DNA from: Bradyrhizobium sp. CCGUVB4N
GTDB taxonomy: Bacteria; Pseudomonadota; Alphaproteobacteria; Rhizobiales; Xanthobacteraceae
Assembly (NCBI RefSeq): GCF_024199945.1
Contig: NZ_JANADP010000001.1
Span: 8,494,001-8,558,000 of the forward strand
DNA length: 64,000 bases
Direction: 5' to 3'
A program made the position numbers and the translations under genes. The number at the start of each line of letters is the position of its first letter. Positions within the stretch are counted from its first letter, which is position 1. The notes under the pieces are model-generated. The model had not been told where the DNA came from. It did no database searches and saw only the letters and a program-made list of their open reading frames with translations. Below, piece by piece: positions 1 through 8,796 of the stretch.

Positions 1-1
1 C

Positions 2-1210
2 ACCTGCCCGGTCGGCGTCGCCACGCAAGACCCCGTCCTGCGCAAGCGCTTCACCGGCCAGCCCGAGCACGTGATCAACTACTTCTTCTTCGTCGCGGAA
101 GAAGTCCGCGAGATCATGGCCTCGCTCGGCTTCCGCACCTTCAACGAGATGATCGGCCAGGTTCAGCTGCTCGACCAGACCAGGCTGGTGGCGCACTGGA
201 AGGCCAAGGGCCTCGACTTCTCGAAGCTGTTCGTCAAGCAGAAGGAAGAGAAGGGCCAGAAGATCTATCACTCCGAGCGCCAGAACCATCATCTGGAGGC
301 GGTGCTCGACCGCTCGCTGATCGAGAAGGCACAGCCCTCGCTCGATCGCGGCGCACCGGTGAAGATCGAGGCCACGATCAACAGCACCAACCGCTCCGCG
401 GGTGCGATGCTGTCCGGCGCGGTCGCCAAGATCTACGGCCATGCCGGCCTGCCGCAGGACACCATCCACGTCAGCCTCAAGGGCACGGCCGGCCAGGCCT
501 TCGGCGCGTGGCTCGCCAACGGCGTCACCTTCGAGCTCGAAGGTGAAGGCAACGACTATGTCGGCAAGGGCCTCTCGGGCGGCAAGATCATCGTCAAGCC
601 GCCGGCCAACAGCGGCATCGTGCCCGAAGAGAGCATCATCGTCGGCAACACCGTGATGTACGGCGCGATCCAGGGCGAGTGCTACTTCCGCGGCGTCGCC
701 GGCGAACGTTTCGCCGTGCGCAACTCGGGCGCGGTCGCCGTCGTCGAAGGCGCGGGCGATCATTGCTGCGAATACATGACCGGCGGCATCGTCGTCGTGC
801 TCGGCAAGACCGGACGCAACTTCGCAGCCGGCATGTCGGGCGGCATCGCCTATGTGCTCGACGAGACCGGCGACTTCGACAAGCTGTGCAACATGGCGAT
901 GGTCGAGCTCGAGCCGGTGCTGTCGGAAGAGCTGATCAACGCCGGCACCTATCACCACTCCGGTGACCTCGAGGCGCACGGCCGGGTCGACGTGTTCAAG
1001 AACCTGCTCGATTCCGACGTCGAGCGGCTGCACGTCCTGATCTCGCGCCACGCCAAGGCGACCGGCTCCAAGCGCGCCGCCGACATCCTTGCCAATTGGA
1101 AGGACTGGCTGCCCAAATTCCGCAAGGTGATGCCGGTCGAGTACCGGCGCGCGCTGCGCGAGATGGCCGCCAACGCGGACGCCGAGCCGAAAATCGCGAT
1201 CGGGGCGTAA
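2..1210 (+). CDS. gltB: glutamate synthase large subunit, C-terminal part (5' truncated by window)
   Basis: This is the last 402 residues of the NADPH-dependent glutamate synthase alpha chain, which turns glutamine and 2-oxoglutarate into two glutamates together with GltD. The reading frame is open from base 2 and begins with the CPVGVATQDP stretch typical of the FMN/Fe-S domain border. The C-terminal half is the glycine-rich right-handed beta-helix domain, with repeats such as GLSGGKIIV, GAIQGECYFRG and FAAGMSGGIAYVLD. The gene ends in TAA and is followed 155 bp later by gltD in the same direction, the normal gltBD order. The start and the catalytic N-terminal domain lie outside the window. 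Identification is secure. Confidence 0.96.
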   Translation, partial: TCPVGVATQDPVLRKRFTGQPEHVINYFFFVAEEVREIMASLGFRTFNEMIGQVQLLDQTRLVAHWKAKGLDFSKLFVKQKEEKGQKIYHSERQNHHLEAVLDRSLIEKAQPSLDRGAPVKIEATINSTNRSAGAMLSGAVAKIYGHAGLPQDTIHVSLKGTAGQAFGAWLANGVTFELEGEGNDYVGKGLSGGKIIVKPPANSGIVPEESIIVGNTVMYGAIQGECYFRGVAGERFAVRNSGAVAVVEGAGDHCCEYMTGGIVVVLGKTGRNFAAGMSGGIAYVLDETGDFDKLCNMAMVELEPVLSEELINAGTYHHSGDLEAHGRVDVFKNLLDSDVERLHVLISRHAKATGSKRAADILANWKDWLPKFRKVMPVEYRRALREMAANADAEPKIAIGA

Positions 1211-1278
1211 ATACAAGAGCCTCACGGTGAGGAGGTGCGAAAGCGCCGTCTCGAACCATGAGACCACCAGCCGGGCCT

Positions 1279-1319
1279 TCATCCTTCGAGACGCGCGTTC
1301 CGCGCTCCTCAGGATGAGG
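1279..1319. repeat. short intergenic palindromic repeat between gltB and gltD
   Basis: An imperfect inverted repeat: the arms begin TCATCCTTCGAGACGCGC and end GCGCTCCTCAGGATGA around a 5-nt loop. It would form a hairpin in the gltBD transcript. The sequence resembles a dispersed intergenic repeat type seen in Bradyrhizobium genomes; no second copy is visible in this window. Confidence 0.5.
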
Positions 1320-1365
1320 GTCTAGCTAGAGACCAAACGACCAAGCGGCAGGGACTTCGGGTTTA

Positions 1366-2817
1366 ATGGGCAAGATCACGGGTTTTCTTGAAATCGAACG
1401 GCATGACCGCAAGTACACCCCGGTCGCCGAGCGCGTGAAGCATTACAACGAGTTCGTCGTTCCCTTGACCGAAAAGGAAACGCGCGACCAGGCCGCGCGC
1501 TGCATGAACTGCGGCATTCCCTATTGCCATGGCACCGGCTCGGTCGCGCCGGGCACGCCCGGCTGTCCGGTCAACAACCAGATCCCTGACTTCAACGACC
1601 TCGTCTATCAGGGCAATTGGGAAGAAGCCTCGCGCAACCTGCACTCGACCAACAATTTCCCGGAGTTCACCGGCCGCATCTGCCCGGCGCCGTGCGAAGC
1701 GTCCTGCACGCTCAACATCGACGACAACCCGGTCACCATCAAGACCATCGAATGCGCAATCGTCGACCGCGCCTGGGACAATGGCTGGCTGAAGCCTGAA
1801 GTGGCAGCCGTCAAGACCGGCAAGAAGGTCGCCGTGATCGGCTCGGGTCCGGCCGGCATGGCCTGCGCGCAACAGCTCGCGCGCGCCGGCCACGACGTGC
1901 ACCTGTTCGAGAAGTTCGCCAAGGCCGGCGGCCTGCTGCGTTATGGCATTCCCGACTTCAAGATGGAGAAGGGCGTCATCGACCGCCGCGTCAAGCAGAT
2001 GGAAGGCGAAGGCGTCACCTTCCACTACAACAGCCATGTCGGCGTCGACGGCAATGTCGATCCGCGCGAGATGCTCAACCAGTACGACGCGATCGCACTG
2101 ACCGGCGGCGCGGAAGCCCCGCGCGACCTGCCGATCCCCGGCCGCGAGTTCGACGGCATCCACTACGCGATGGACTTCCTGCCGCAGCAGAACCGCCGCG
2201 TCTCCAGCGAGCCGCTCAACGGCGTCACCGAGATTTTGGCCGGCGGCAAGCATGTCGTCGTCATCGGCGGCGGCGACACCGGAAGCGACTGCATCGGCAC
2301 CTCGCTGCGCCAGGGCGCGCTCTCGGTGACCCAGCTCGAGATCATGCCCGCCCCGCCCGAGCGCGAGAACAAGGGCCTGACCTGGCCGAACTGGCCTCTC
2401 AAGATGCGGACGTCGTCGAGCCAGGCCGAAGGCGCGATCCGCGAATACGCGGTGCTGACGCAAAAGTTCACCGCCGAGAACGGCAAGGTCAAGAAGCTGC
2501 ACTGCGTGCGCGTCGACGACAAGTTCAAGCCGATCGAAGGCACCGAGTTCGAGCTCGACGCCGAGCTGGTCCTGCTCGCGATGGGCTTCGTCCATCCCGT
2601 GCACGAGGGCCTGCTGAAGCAGCTCGCGGTCGACCTCGACCCGCGCGGCAACGTCAAGGCCAACACTCTGGACTACCAGACCTCGCGCCCGAACGTCTTC
2701 TCCGCCGGCGACATGCGCCGCGGCCAGTCGCTGGTGGTCTGGGCTATCCGCGAAGGCCGGCTGTGCGCCCGCTCGATCGATACGTTCCTGATGGGGAAGA
2801 CGGATCTGCCGCGCTGA
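1366..2817 (+). CDS. gltD: glutamate synthase small subunit
   Basis: The 483-residue beta subunit passes electrons from NADPH through FAD and Fe-S clusters to GltB. Cysteine clusters stand near the N terminus (CMNCGIPYCHG, then GCPVNNQIP, then GRICPAPCEASC), as expected for the two 4Fe-4S centres. A FAD-binding fold follows (VIGSGPAGMACAQQLARAGH, about residues 155-175), and the NADPH-binding segment is VVIGGGDTGSDC near residue 302. Length fits the bacterial family (about 470-485). ATG is preceded by a poor Shine-Dalgarno sequence, so translation may depend on transcription continuing from gltB. Certain as to family. Confidence 0.96.
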   Translation: MGKITGFLEIERHDRKYTPVAERVKHYNEFVVPLTEKETRDQAARCMNCGIPYCHGTGSVAPGTPGCPVNNQIPDFNDLVYQGNWEEASRNLHSTNNFPEFTGRICPAPCEASCTLNIDDNPVTIKTIECAIVDRAWDNGWLKPEVAAVKTGKKVAVIGSGPAGMACAQQLARAGHDVHLFEKFAKAGGLLRYGIPDFKMEKGVIDRRVKQMEGEGVTFHYNSHVGVDGNVDPREMLNQYDAIALTGGAEAPRDLPIPGREFDGIHYAMDFLPQQNRRVSSEPLNGVTEILAGGKHVVVIGGGDTGSDCIGTSLRQGALSVTQLEIMPAPPERENKGLTWPNWPLKMRTSSSQAEGAIREYAVLTQKFTAENGKVKKLHCVRVDDKFKPIEGTEFELDAELVLLAMGFVHPVHEGLLKQLAVDLDPRGNVKANTLDYQTSRPNVFSAGDMRRGQSLVVWAIREGRLCARSIDTFLMGKTDLPR

Positions 2818-2851
2818 GTTTTTTTGCTCGGCCGCCAAATTGGCAAACGGT

Positions 2852-2953
2852 GTCATCGCCCGGCTTGACCGGGCGATCCAGTATTCCAGAGACGTCAAAC
2901 GTATGCGGATGGGCCGCGGCGTACTGGATGCCCCGGTCAAGCCGGGGCACGAC
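2852..2953. repeat. intergenic palindromic repeat (CCGGTCAAGCCGGG type)
   Basis: Inverted repeat with outer arms GTCATCGCCCGGCTTGACC and GGTCAAGCCGGGGCACGAC, and inner arms ATCCAGTATTCC and CGTACTGGAT. Related elements occur at 62194-62277 and, in a more diverged form, at 55731-55853. It lies between the convergent gltD and the beta-barrel gene and could act as a transcript end, though no T-run follows. Confidence 0.6.
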
Positions 2954-2985
2954 AGCGGAGTGAGTGGCAACGCCCTCGCCGCCCC

Positions 2986-4731
2986 TTAATTCTGCAACCT
3001 CACCCCCAGCATCACCACCGTCCCCTGCGAGCTCGAGCCCGGCTGGTTCGAATCCAGGATGTCGTGGCGCAGCGTGCCCTTGATCCAGACATTGCGGTTG
3101 AGCTTGTAGATCAGATTGCCTTCGATCGAGTAGGTCTTGTCGTTGCGATTCTGGCCCTGGTAGTCGTAGGTGCCGTAGGTGAACTTGCCGATCGCGGTGA
3201 GCCAACGGCGGAAGTCGTGGTCGACTTCGGCGGCATAGGTGTGCACCAGCACGCCCGAGGAGCCGGGGATCGTGGTTTCCGCGATCTGGGTGTCGGTGTT
3301 GAATTTCACCGTCGTCAGCCCGCTCGCGTTCCAGATCAGCGAGCCCGAGGTCAGGAAGCCCGAGAGCTGGCTCAGCCGCGGGTCGACATAGTTGCGCGCG
3401 GAGTAGCCGACCGAGATTTCGCCGGTGAGGATGCGCGAGAACTCGAAGGACGAGCCGACCTTGGCGTAGCCGCCGGTTGAATCGCGGAAATAGCCATTGC
3501 GATCGGCGGCCTGGTCGTGGACCCGGTTGTCGCCCTCGATCTCGACGAAGGGCTTGAGGCCCGGCTTCAGCTCGTAGGAGAAGCGCCCGACGCCGCCATA
3601 CTGGTTGAAGTCACGATCGTCGTTGCTGAAGGTCGAACCGTCGGTGAGTTTTGAATCCGTATAGGCCGTGCGATCGATGGTGGCGCCGGCCGCGACCTGG
3701 AAGCGATTGAAGGTCTGGTCGAAGCCGAAGGTGCCGCCATAGGTGGCGTAGACCGGATATTTCTGCAGGCCGGCCTGCACGTTCGGGCTGCCGGGATTGT
3801 CGGTGGCGAGCCGCAGACGGAATTGCGAGGTCAGCTTGAGATCGCGATCGACGTCGAAGCGGCCGTCGACATGGCCGGTGAAATCGGGACGGTTGATCTC
3901 GACCGGCGACGGCGAGGCAAGGCCGTCGATCGTCGCCGGCATGTTGTTGGTGTAGCCGGAGAACGAGCCGCGCAAGTCAGCGACCAGCGCGTGGCGCTCC
4001 CAGTCGGACATGACGAGCAGATCCGGCGCGACGACATAGACCGGCGAACCAACCGGCTTCTGCAGGCGCGCTGGATTGGTGTCGTACCCGGTAGAGAGTT
4101 CGAGCCCGCCCTTGATCAGAAAACTGCCGGCGTAATCACCGACCGCGCCGAACGCGTCGTCATCGATCTTGAGGCGACGGCGCTGCGGCTGGCCGGGCAC
4201 GGTGCCTGCCATCGCCGGCGGCAACGGCGCCTTGTTCGCGGTCTCCGACGGCGGCGGCGCAATGCGCGGCGCACCGAGAGGCGACAGCGTCGGTGTTGCG
4301 GACGGCACCGGCGAGCCCGGACCTACGGGCTTCTTCGGCTTCGGCTGGCCCGGATAGAGCTTTGGCTGCTGGCGCTTGCGATTGAGCGAGTCGTAGCCGG
4401 AGCTGCTCGCGCCGTTCGCTGCGGGCAGGCCATAGGTCGGGACCTGGCCGACGCGCGAGGTCGCGGGTGCATCGCTTTTCTTGCGCGGATCGTCGTTGGG
4501 ATCCGGCGGTGCCGGGATCGCATCCGACGGCGCCTGCGGCACACCGGCCGTACGCCGCGTCGGCAGCGTGTCAGGCGCGGCAAAGCCACCGCGGGTGGGA
4601 TTGAACAGGTCGGGCGTGACGCTCTGGGCGGCCGCCGGCGCGCTTTCCAGCGCGGTCAGCAGCAGGCACGGCAAAGCGGCGCGAAAGACGTGCGCGCACC
4701 TGCTCCGGCCCCTACCTGGAGGCGACCCCAC
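2986..4731 (-). CDS. outer-membrane beta-barrel protein (BBP2-like)
   Basis: A 581-residue predicted outer-membrane protein. The N terminus carries a signal peptide (hydrophobic LPCLLLTALESAPAAAQS) and is followed by a long Pro/Ser/Lys-rich linker to about residue 190. The C-terminal ~390 residues alternate polar and hydrophobic residues as in beta strands, and the last residue pair is aromatic-poor (GVRLQN). It resembles the putative beta-barrel porin 2 (BBP2) group, often linked with exopolysaccharide or envelope genes. The start is a GTG with no clear ribosome site, so a later start (for example TTG before the hydrophobic core) is possible. Substrate unknown. It is divergent from kdsD, an LPS precursor gene, which fits an envelope role. 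Confidence 0.75.
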   Translation of the reverse strand: MGSPPGRGRSRCAHVFRAALPCLLLTALESAPAAAQSVTPDLFNPTRGGFAAPDTLPTRRTAGVPQAPSDAIPAPPDPNDDPRKKSDAPATSRVGQVPTYGLPAANGASSSGYDSLNRKRQQPKLYPGQPKPKKPVGPGSPVPSATPTLSPLGAPRIAPPPSETANKAPLPPAMAGTVPGQPQRRRLKIDDDAFGAVGDYAGSFLIKGGLELSTGYDTNPARLQKPVGSPVYVVAPDLLVMSDWERHALVADLRGSFSGYTNNMPATIDGLASPSPVEINRPDFTGHVDGRFDVDRDLKLTSQFRLRLATDNPGSPNVQAGLQKYPVYATYGGTFGFDQTFNRFQVAAGATIDRTAYTDSKLTDGSTFSNDDRDFNQYGGVGRFSYELKPGLKPFVEIEGDNRVHDQAADRNGYFRDSTGGYAKVGSSFEFSRILTGEISVGYSARNYVDPRLSQLSGFLTSGSLIWNASGLTTVKFNTDTQIAETTIPGSSGVLVHTYAAEVDHDFRRWLTAIGKFTYGTYDYQGQNRNDKTYSIEGNLIYKLNRNVWIKGTLRHDILDSNQPGSSSQGTVVMLGVRLQN

Positions 4732-4923
4732 GATGGAATAACTCCAACGAAATCAAATACTTTCACGATGACCTCCCACCGGCTCGCGGGAACCATCGTT
4801 AATGGAGTTAAAACAATTATGGTTAATGACCGGTTGAGGGTTGTGGAGCCCGCGTCGCCTCACGGGCCGGGGCGTGCTAAGCAGGCGCCAACGGGCCGAC
4901 GCCCCTCCTCCCTGGACCAGAAC

Positions 4924-5925
4924 ATGCCGAGTTCGAAACCGCTGATGACCCCATCATCCGCCCCCGCCAGCGTCGAATCCGCTCTCCGCACACTGGAGAC
5001 CGAGAGCGGCGGCATCAATGCGCTCGCGGCCGCCCTGCGCGGCCCGCTCGGCGAAGCCTTCGCCAAGGCGGTCGACCTGATCCGCAACGCCGAGGGCCGC
5101 GTCATCGTCACCGGGCTCGGCAAGTCCGGCCACATGGCGCGCAAGATCGCCGCGACCCTCGCCTCGACCGGCACGCCGGCCTTCTTCGTTCACACCGCTG
5201 AAGCCGCCCATGGCGACCTCGGCATGATCACCACCGACGACGTCATCATGGCGCTGTCCTGGTCCGGCGAGCAGCCGGAGATGAAGACGCTGGTGAACTA
5301 TTCCGCCCGCTTTGCCATCCCCATGATCGCGGTGACGTCGAATGCGGCGTCCTCGCTGGGACAGGCCGCCGACATCGTGCTCGAGCTGCCGAAGGCGCGC
5401 GAGGCCTGCCCGCACAATCTGGCACCGACCACTTCGACCATGATGCAGGTCGCGATCGGCGATGCCATCGCGATTGCGCTGCTCGAAGGCCGCGGCTTCA
5501 CCGCGCTGGAGTTCGCGCACTTCCACCCCGGCGGCAAGCTGGGCGCGATGCTGAAATTCGTTCGCGATTATATGCGCACCGGCGCGGAGATCCCGGTCAA
5601 GCCTGAAGGCACCAAGATGTCGGACGCGGTGATGGAGATGTCGGCCAAGGGGCTTGGCTGCGTCTGCATCGTCAATGCCGCGAACGAGGCCGTGGGCATC
5701 ATCACCGACGGCGATTTGCGCCGCCACATGCGGCCGGACCTGCTGACGGTGTCGGTCGACGACATCATGACGCGGCAGCCGAAGACTGTACCGCCCACGA
5801 TGCTCGCCAGCGAGATGATCGAGGTGCTGAACACCCGTAAGATCACGACGCTGGTCGTGACCGAGGCGGACAAGGTGGTTGGCATCGTGCATCTGCACGA
5901 TCTGCTGCGGGCGGGCGTGGCGTAG
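4924..5925 (+). CDS. kdsD: arabinose-5-phosphate isomerase, KpsF/GutQ family
   Basis: A 333-residue cytoplasmic enzyme predicted to interconvert ribulose-5-phosphate and arabinose-5-phosphate, the first step to Kdo for lipopolysaccharide. An N-terminal SIS sugar-isomerase domain (about residues 45-175) has VIVTGLGKSGHMARKIA and HGDLGMI. The tail has two CBS domains (about 215-330; GVCIVN-like and TTLVVTEADKVVGIVHLHD). The open frame extends far upstream, but that part is the shadow of the divergent gene; ATG at this position gives the family length (E. coli KdsD is 328). High confidence. Confidence 0.9.
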   Translation: MPSSKPLMTPSSAPASVESALRTLETESGGINALAAALRGPLGEAFAKAVDLIRNAEGRVIVTGLGKSGHMARKIAATLASTGTPAFFVHTAEAAHGDLGMITTDDVIMALSWSGEQPEMKTLVNYSARFAIPMIAVTSNAASSLGQAADIVLELPKAREACPHNLAPTTSTMMQVAIGDAIAIALLEGRGFTALEFAHFHPGGKLGAMLKFVRDYMRTGAEIPVKPEGTKMSDAVMEMSAKGLGCVCIVNAANEAVGIITDGDLRRHMRPDLLTVSVDDIMTRQPKTVPPTMLASEMIEVLNTRKITTLVVTEADKVVGIVHLHDLLRAGVA

Positions 5926-5932
5926 TTTCTTC

Positions 5933-6079
5933 GCCTCTCCCCGCCTGCGGGGAGAGGCCGGAATACGCGCGGCACGCGGGTATTCCGGGTGAGGGGGACT
6001 CTCCACGAGTCCAACTATCACCTCCCCCGCGGAGACTCCCCCTCACCCCAACCCTCTCCCCGCAAGCGGGGCGAGGGAG
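5933..6079. repeat. intergenic inverted repeat (CTCTCCCCGC...GCGGGG type)
   Basis: Composite palindrome with arms containing CCTCTCCCCGCCTGCGGGGAGAGG on one side and CCCTCTCCCCGCAAGCGGGG on the other. The same family recurs at 52756-52887 and 63138-63260, and as single hairpins near 7060 and 59865. It sits between the convergent kdsD and CMD genes. Confidence 0.6.
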
Positions 6080-6080
6080 T

Positions 6081-6632
6081 CTACGTCGGAAACCGCGCCG
6101 CCTTCTCCTCCAGCGGCAGCCGTAAGCCGTTCGCGAGATACGATACCGTGCGATAGAAGCCGCACAGCAGCATGACCTCCAGAATCTGCGCCGCGTCGTA
6201 ATGCGCCGCCAGCGCGGAAAACTCAGCGTCGGTGAAGGTCGCTCTGGTGTGCAGTGCGTCCACTGCCGCGATCAGGGCCTGCTCGGCCGTCGACCAGCAG
6301 GATGAACTCGCATCGCCCTCGACAGTCGCCCGCACGTCTTCCTCGGTAAGGCCCGCCGGGCCCGCGAAGATCGCGACATGCACGCCCCATTCATATTCGC
6401 AATTGTTCAACGCGCAGGTGCGGTCGATGACGATCTCGCGCTGGCGCAGGGAGAGTGGACCCGGATCAAGAAGCCCGCCGGCGCGAAACTTGTCCCAGGC
6501 GCGGGTGTGGCCGGCCATCACCCGGAACAGCACCAGCGGCGGCGCGCCGCGCATGATGCGGTCGAACTGCGCCTGGATATCCGGGGGATAAGGCTGATCG
6601 AGCGGAGCGATACGCGGCGTCGGCTGGGACAT
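6081..6632 (-). CDS. carboxymuconolactone decarboxylase (CMD/AhpD-like) family protein
   Basis: A 183-residue protein of the CMD fold. Recognisable segments are the helix pair around DRTCALNNCEYEWGVHVAIF and AEQALIAAVDALHTRATFTDAEFSALAAHYD. The classical CxxC of AhpD is replaced by CALNNCEYE, so thiol peroxidase-type chemistry is doubtful. ATG is preceded by AAGGGAAGG at good spacing; the longer upstream frame overlaps the operators and the HxlR gene and is rejected. It is divergent from an HxlR regulator with two shared operators, a typical arrangement for electrophile- or redox-responsive pairs. Substrate unknown. Confidence 0.8.
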   Translation of the reverse strand: MSQPTPRIAPLDQPYPPDIQAQFDRIMRGAPPLVLFRVMAGHTRAWDKFRAGGLLDPGPLSLRQREIVIDRTCALNNCEYEWGVHVAIFAGPAGLTEEDVRATVEGDASSSCWSTAEQALIAAVDALHTRATFTDAEFSALAAHYDAAQILEVMLLCGFYRTVSYLANGLRLPLEEKAARFPT

Positions 6633-6645
6633 CGGGCGCCTTCCC

Positions 6646-6686
6646 TTGCTACATTTATCGTAGCAATACGCTACACTTTCTGTAGC
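6646..6686. promoter_or_regulatory. tandem inverted-repeat operators for the HxlR regulator
   Basis: Two GCTAC-N7-GTAGC sites lie side by side. The first is TTGCTAC-N7-GTAGCAA (6646-6666, 7-bp perfect arms); the second is GCTAC-N7-GTAGC (6670-6686). Their centres are 22 bp apart, about two helix turns. They fill the space between the divergent CMD gene and HxlR gene, so the regulator probably controls both. The second site abuts an in-frame ATG at 6688, which argues that the HxlR gene starts later, at 6718. Confidence 0.75.
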
Positions 6687-6717
6687 AATGCGCAAGAGGG
6701 CTTCCAGGAGAGCTTCA

Positions 6718-7044
6718 ATGGCAAAGCAGGCCAGCTCCAAAACACGCAGCGTGCGCGGCTCGCGCAGCGGACGGCCGATCATGGCGCTGCTCGACCTCCT
6801 CGGACAGCGCTGGACCCTTCGCATCCTCTGGGAATTGCGCGACGCCCCCCTCACCTCCCGCGCACTGCGCACGGCCTGCGACGAGGCTTCGCCGACAGTG
6901 CTGCAGGCGCGGCTGACGGAGCTGCGCGAGGCCGGCTTTGTGGAGCTCGGCGACGGCGGCGGCTATGGGCTGACGCCGCTGGGGCGAGAGCTGTGCGAGA
7001 CCTTCATGCCGCTGCACAGGTTTGCGGAGAGGTGGAAGAAGTAG
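6718..7044 (+). CDS. HxlR-family winged-helix transcriptional regulator
   Basis: A 108-residue DNA-binding protein. The core (MALLDLLGQRWTLRILWELRD...LTSRALRTAC...SPTVLQARLTELREAGFVEL) is the HxlR/DUF24 winged helix, with recognition helix around SPTVLQARLTEL and wing GDGGGYGLT. The start at 6718 follows AGGAG six bases upstream; the earlier ATG at 6688 overlaps an operator. It lacks the conserved N-terminal cysteine of the redox-sensing HypR/YodB type in the visible sequence. Probably represses itself and the divergent CMD gene. Confidence 0.88.
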   Translation: MAKQASSKTRSVRGSRSGRPIMALLDLLGQRWTLRILWELRDAPLTSRALRTACDEASPTVLQARLTELREAGFVELGDGGGYGLTPLGRELCETFMPLHRFAERWKK

Positions 7045-7088
7045 AGCCCTTGCTGACCCTCCCCTGCAGGGGGAGGGTAAGAATCGAA

Positions 7089-7532
7089 CTACGCCGCGGC
7101 CACCGTCAGATTGACGCCGTCCACCTGGACCACCTTCACCCGCGTTCCCGCCGGCGTGTCCGGGCCGGCCACGCGCCAGACCGTGTCGCCGATGCGGACG
7201 GTGCCGTTGCCGTCGATGATCGGCTTCTCCAGCGTGAACTCGCGGCCGAGCAGCGCCTCGGTGCGCCTGTTGAGGAAGGGGCTGGCGCTGGCATCCGGCT
7301 TCGGCCGGGCGAGCCGGCGCCACACCGGAACGGCGGCGGCAGCGAACACCGCGAACATCACGAGCTGGATCTGCCAGGATATGAGCATAGCGAACGAGAT
7401 CAGGCCGACCAGCAACGCGGCCAGCCCGAGCCAGAACAGGAACACGCCCGGCGCAATCACCTCCAGCGCCATCAGGATGAAGCCGAAGATCAGCCAGTTC
7501 CAGGTGCCGAGCGATACGAACATGTCGGTCAT
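7089..7532 (-). CDS. NfeD-like membrane protein
   Basis: A 147-residue short-form NfeD protein: three hydrophobic helices in the first 75 residues (WNWLIFGFILMALEVIAPGVFLFWLGLAALLVGL and following), then a soluble OB-fold domain (about 85-147, GREFTLEKPIIDGNGTVRIGD...GTRVKVVQVDGVNLTV). In this family it partners a stomatin/SPFH protein, which is encoded 49 bp upstream in the same operon. The pair acts in inner-membrane microdomain quality control. Identification is strong, the exact job uncertain. Confidence 0.9.
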   Translation of the reverse strand: MTDMFVSLGTWNWLIFGFILMALEVIAPGVFLFWLGLAALLVGLISFAMLISWQIQLVMFAVFAAAAVPVWRRLARPKPDASASPFLNRRTEALLGREFTLEKPIIDGNGTVRIGDTVWRVAGPDTPAGTRVKVVQVDGVNLTVAAA

Positions 7533-7581
7533 GACACGACCTCTTTATATTAGCGCATGACCTTAGATCATGCGCCGTTCC

Positions 7582-8589
7582 TTACCCCTGCCGCGGCGGG
7601 ACCGCCGGCGGTGTCGTGCCGCCGGTCGGCGGTACCGAGCTGGTACGGCGCGCGGCGGCGGCGGCAGATGCTGCGCTTTCGCCGAACGTCGCCTTCGCGA
7701 TCTCGCCGATGCCGGCGAGCGAGCCGAGCATGGAGGTTGCTTCCATCGGCAGCATGATGATCTTCTGGTTCGGCGCGTCCGCGAACTGGCCGAACGCCTT
7801 GATATACTTGTCGGCGATGAAATAGTTCAGTGCAGCGACGTCGCCCTTGCCGATCGCGTCCGACACCGCCAGCGTCGCCTTGGCTTCGGCTTCGGCCAGT
7901 CGCTCGCGTGCCTCGGCGTCGCGGAAGGCGGCTTCGCGACGGCCTTCGGCCTGAAGGATCTGGCCCTGCTTGGCGCCTTCGGCGCGCAGGATCTCGGACT
8001 GGCGCTGACCTTCGGCGGCGAGAATATCGGCACGCTTGACGCGCTCGGCCTTCATCTGCCGGCCCATCGCTTCGACGAGATCGGCCGGCGGCACGATGTC
8101 CTTGATCTCGATGCGGTTGACCTTGACGCCCCAGGACGAGACCGCGGCATCGACCACGCGCAGCAGGCGCTCGTTGATCTCGTCGCGGTGCGACAGCACC
8201 TGGTCGAGATCCATCGAACCCATCACCGAGCGGATGTTGGTCATGGTCAAAACCGTGATCGCCTGCGTCAGATTGGCGACCTCGTAGCTCGCCTTCGCCG
8301 CATCGAACACCTGGAAGAAGGCGACGCCGTCCACCGTCACGGTGGCGTTGTCCTTGGTGATGACCTCCTGCTCGGGAATGTCGATCACCTGCTCCATCAT
8401 GTTGATCTTGCGCCCGACGCGATCGAAATAAGGCACGATCAGATTGAGCCCGGGGCTCAGCGTCTGGGTGTATTTGCCGAACCGTTCGATGGTCCAGTCA
8501 TAGCCCTGCGGCACTGTTTTCACGCCGGCAATCAGCGTGACGATGACGAGCAACACCAGAACAATCGCGAAAATATCGAAACCGCTCAT
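7582..8589 (-). CDS. qmcA: SPFH/band 7 (stomatin-like) protein
   Basis: A 335-residue membrane-anchored SPFH protein. One N-terminal membrane helix (IFAIVLVLLVIVTLIAGV, residues 5-22) precedes the band-7 domain, with the hallmark VPQGYDWTIERFGKY and SPGLNLIVPYFDRV. A long coiled coil rich in AEGxxQSEILRAEGAKQ repeats runs about residues 170-240, then a low-complexity tail. These proteins form membrane-bound cages that scaffold proteases such as FtsH. First gene of a two-gene operon with the nfeD-like gene. Symbol assigned by similarity to E. coli QmcA. Confidence 0.88.
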   Translation of the reverse strand: MSGFDIFAIVLVLLVIVTLIAGVKTVPQGYDWTIERFGKYTQTLSPGLNLIVPYFDRVGRKINMMEQVIDIPEQEVITKDNATVTVDGVAFFQVFDAAKASYEVANLTQAITVLTMTNIRSVMGSMDLDQVLSHRDEINERLLRVVDAAVSSWGVKVNRIEIKDIVPPADLVEAMGRQMKAERVKRADILAAEGQRQSEILRAEGAKQGQILQAEGRREAAFRDAEARERLAEAEAKATLAVSDAIGKGDVAALNYFIADKYIKAFGQFADAPNQKIIMLPMEATSMLGSLAGIGEIAKATFGESAASAAAAARRTSSVPPTGGTTPPAVPPRQG

Positions 8590-8796
8590 ATTTCCTCCAA
8601 GGCGGGACCAGACCCTTCCCGCGCTGCCATTGGTCGGGACCAGGACCCTACCGGTTCAGCGGTCGCTTTTCAGGTCGGCATCCACACCATTCTGCACAAG
8701 ACGCGACGAGAGGGAACGCTCACGATTATGTATTTACGAAGGGCCCTTGAAAGCGTCCAGACGCAGACCTAGCGGCAAAGGTTAACGATTGCGTCG

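Noticed and set aside
1363..2970. 535-residue open frame antisense to gltD
   Set aside because: Runs opposite a certain gene; composition (Arg/Ala/Val/Gly-rich, no domain) is that of a GC-rich shadow frame.
3040..3058. tRNA T-arm-like sequence CTGGTTCGAATCCAG
   Set aside because: It lies inside the beta-barrel gene, with no D-arm, anticodon arm or acceptor stem at the right distances.
3823..4923. N-terminal extension of kdsD by 367 residues
   Set aside because: Covers the antisense of the beta-barrel gene; the extension has no domain and ATG 4924 gives the family length.
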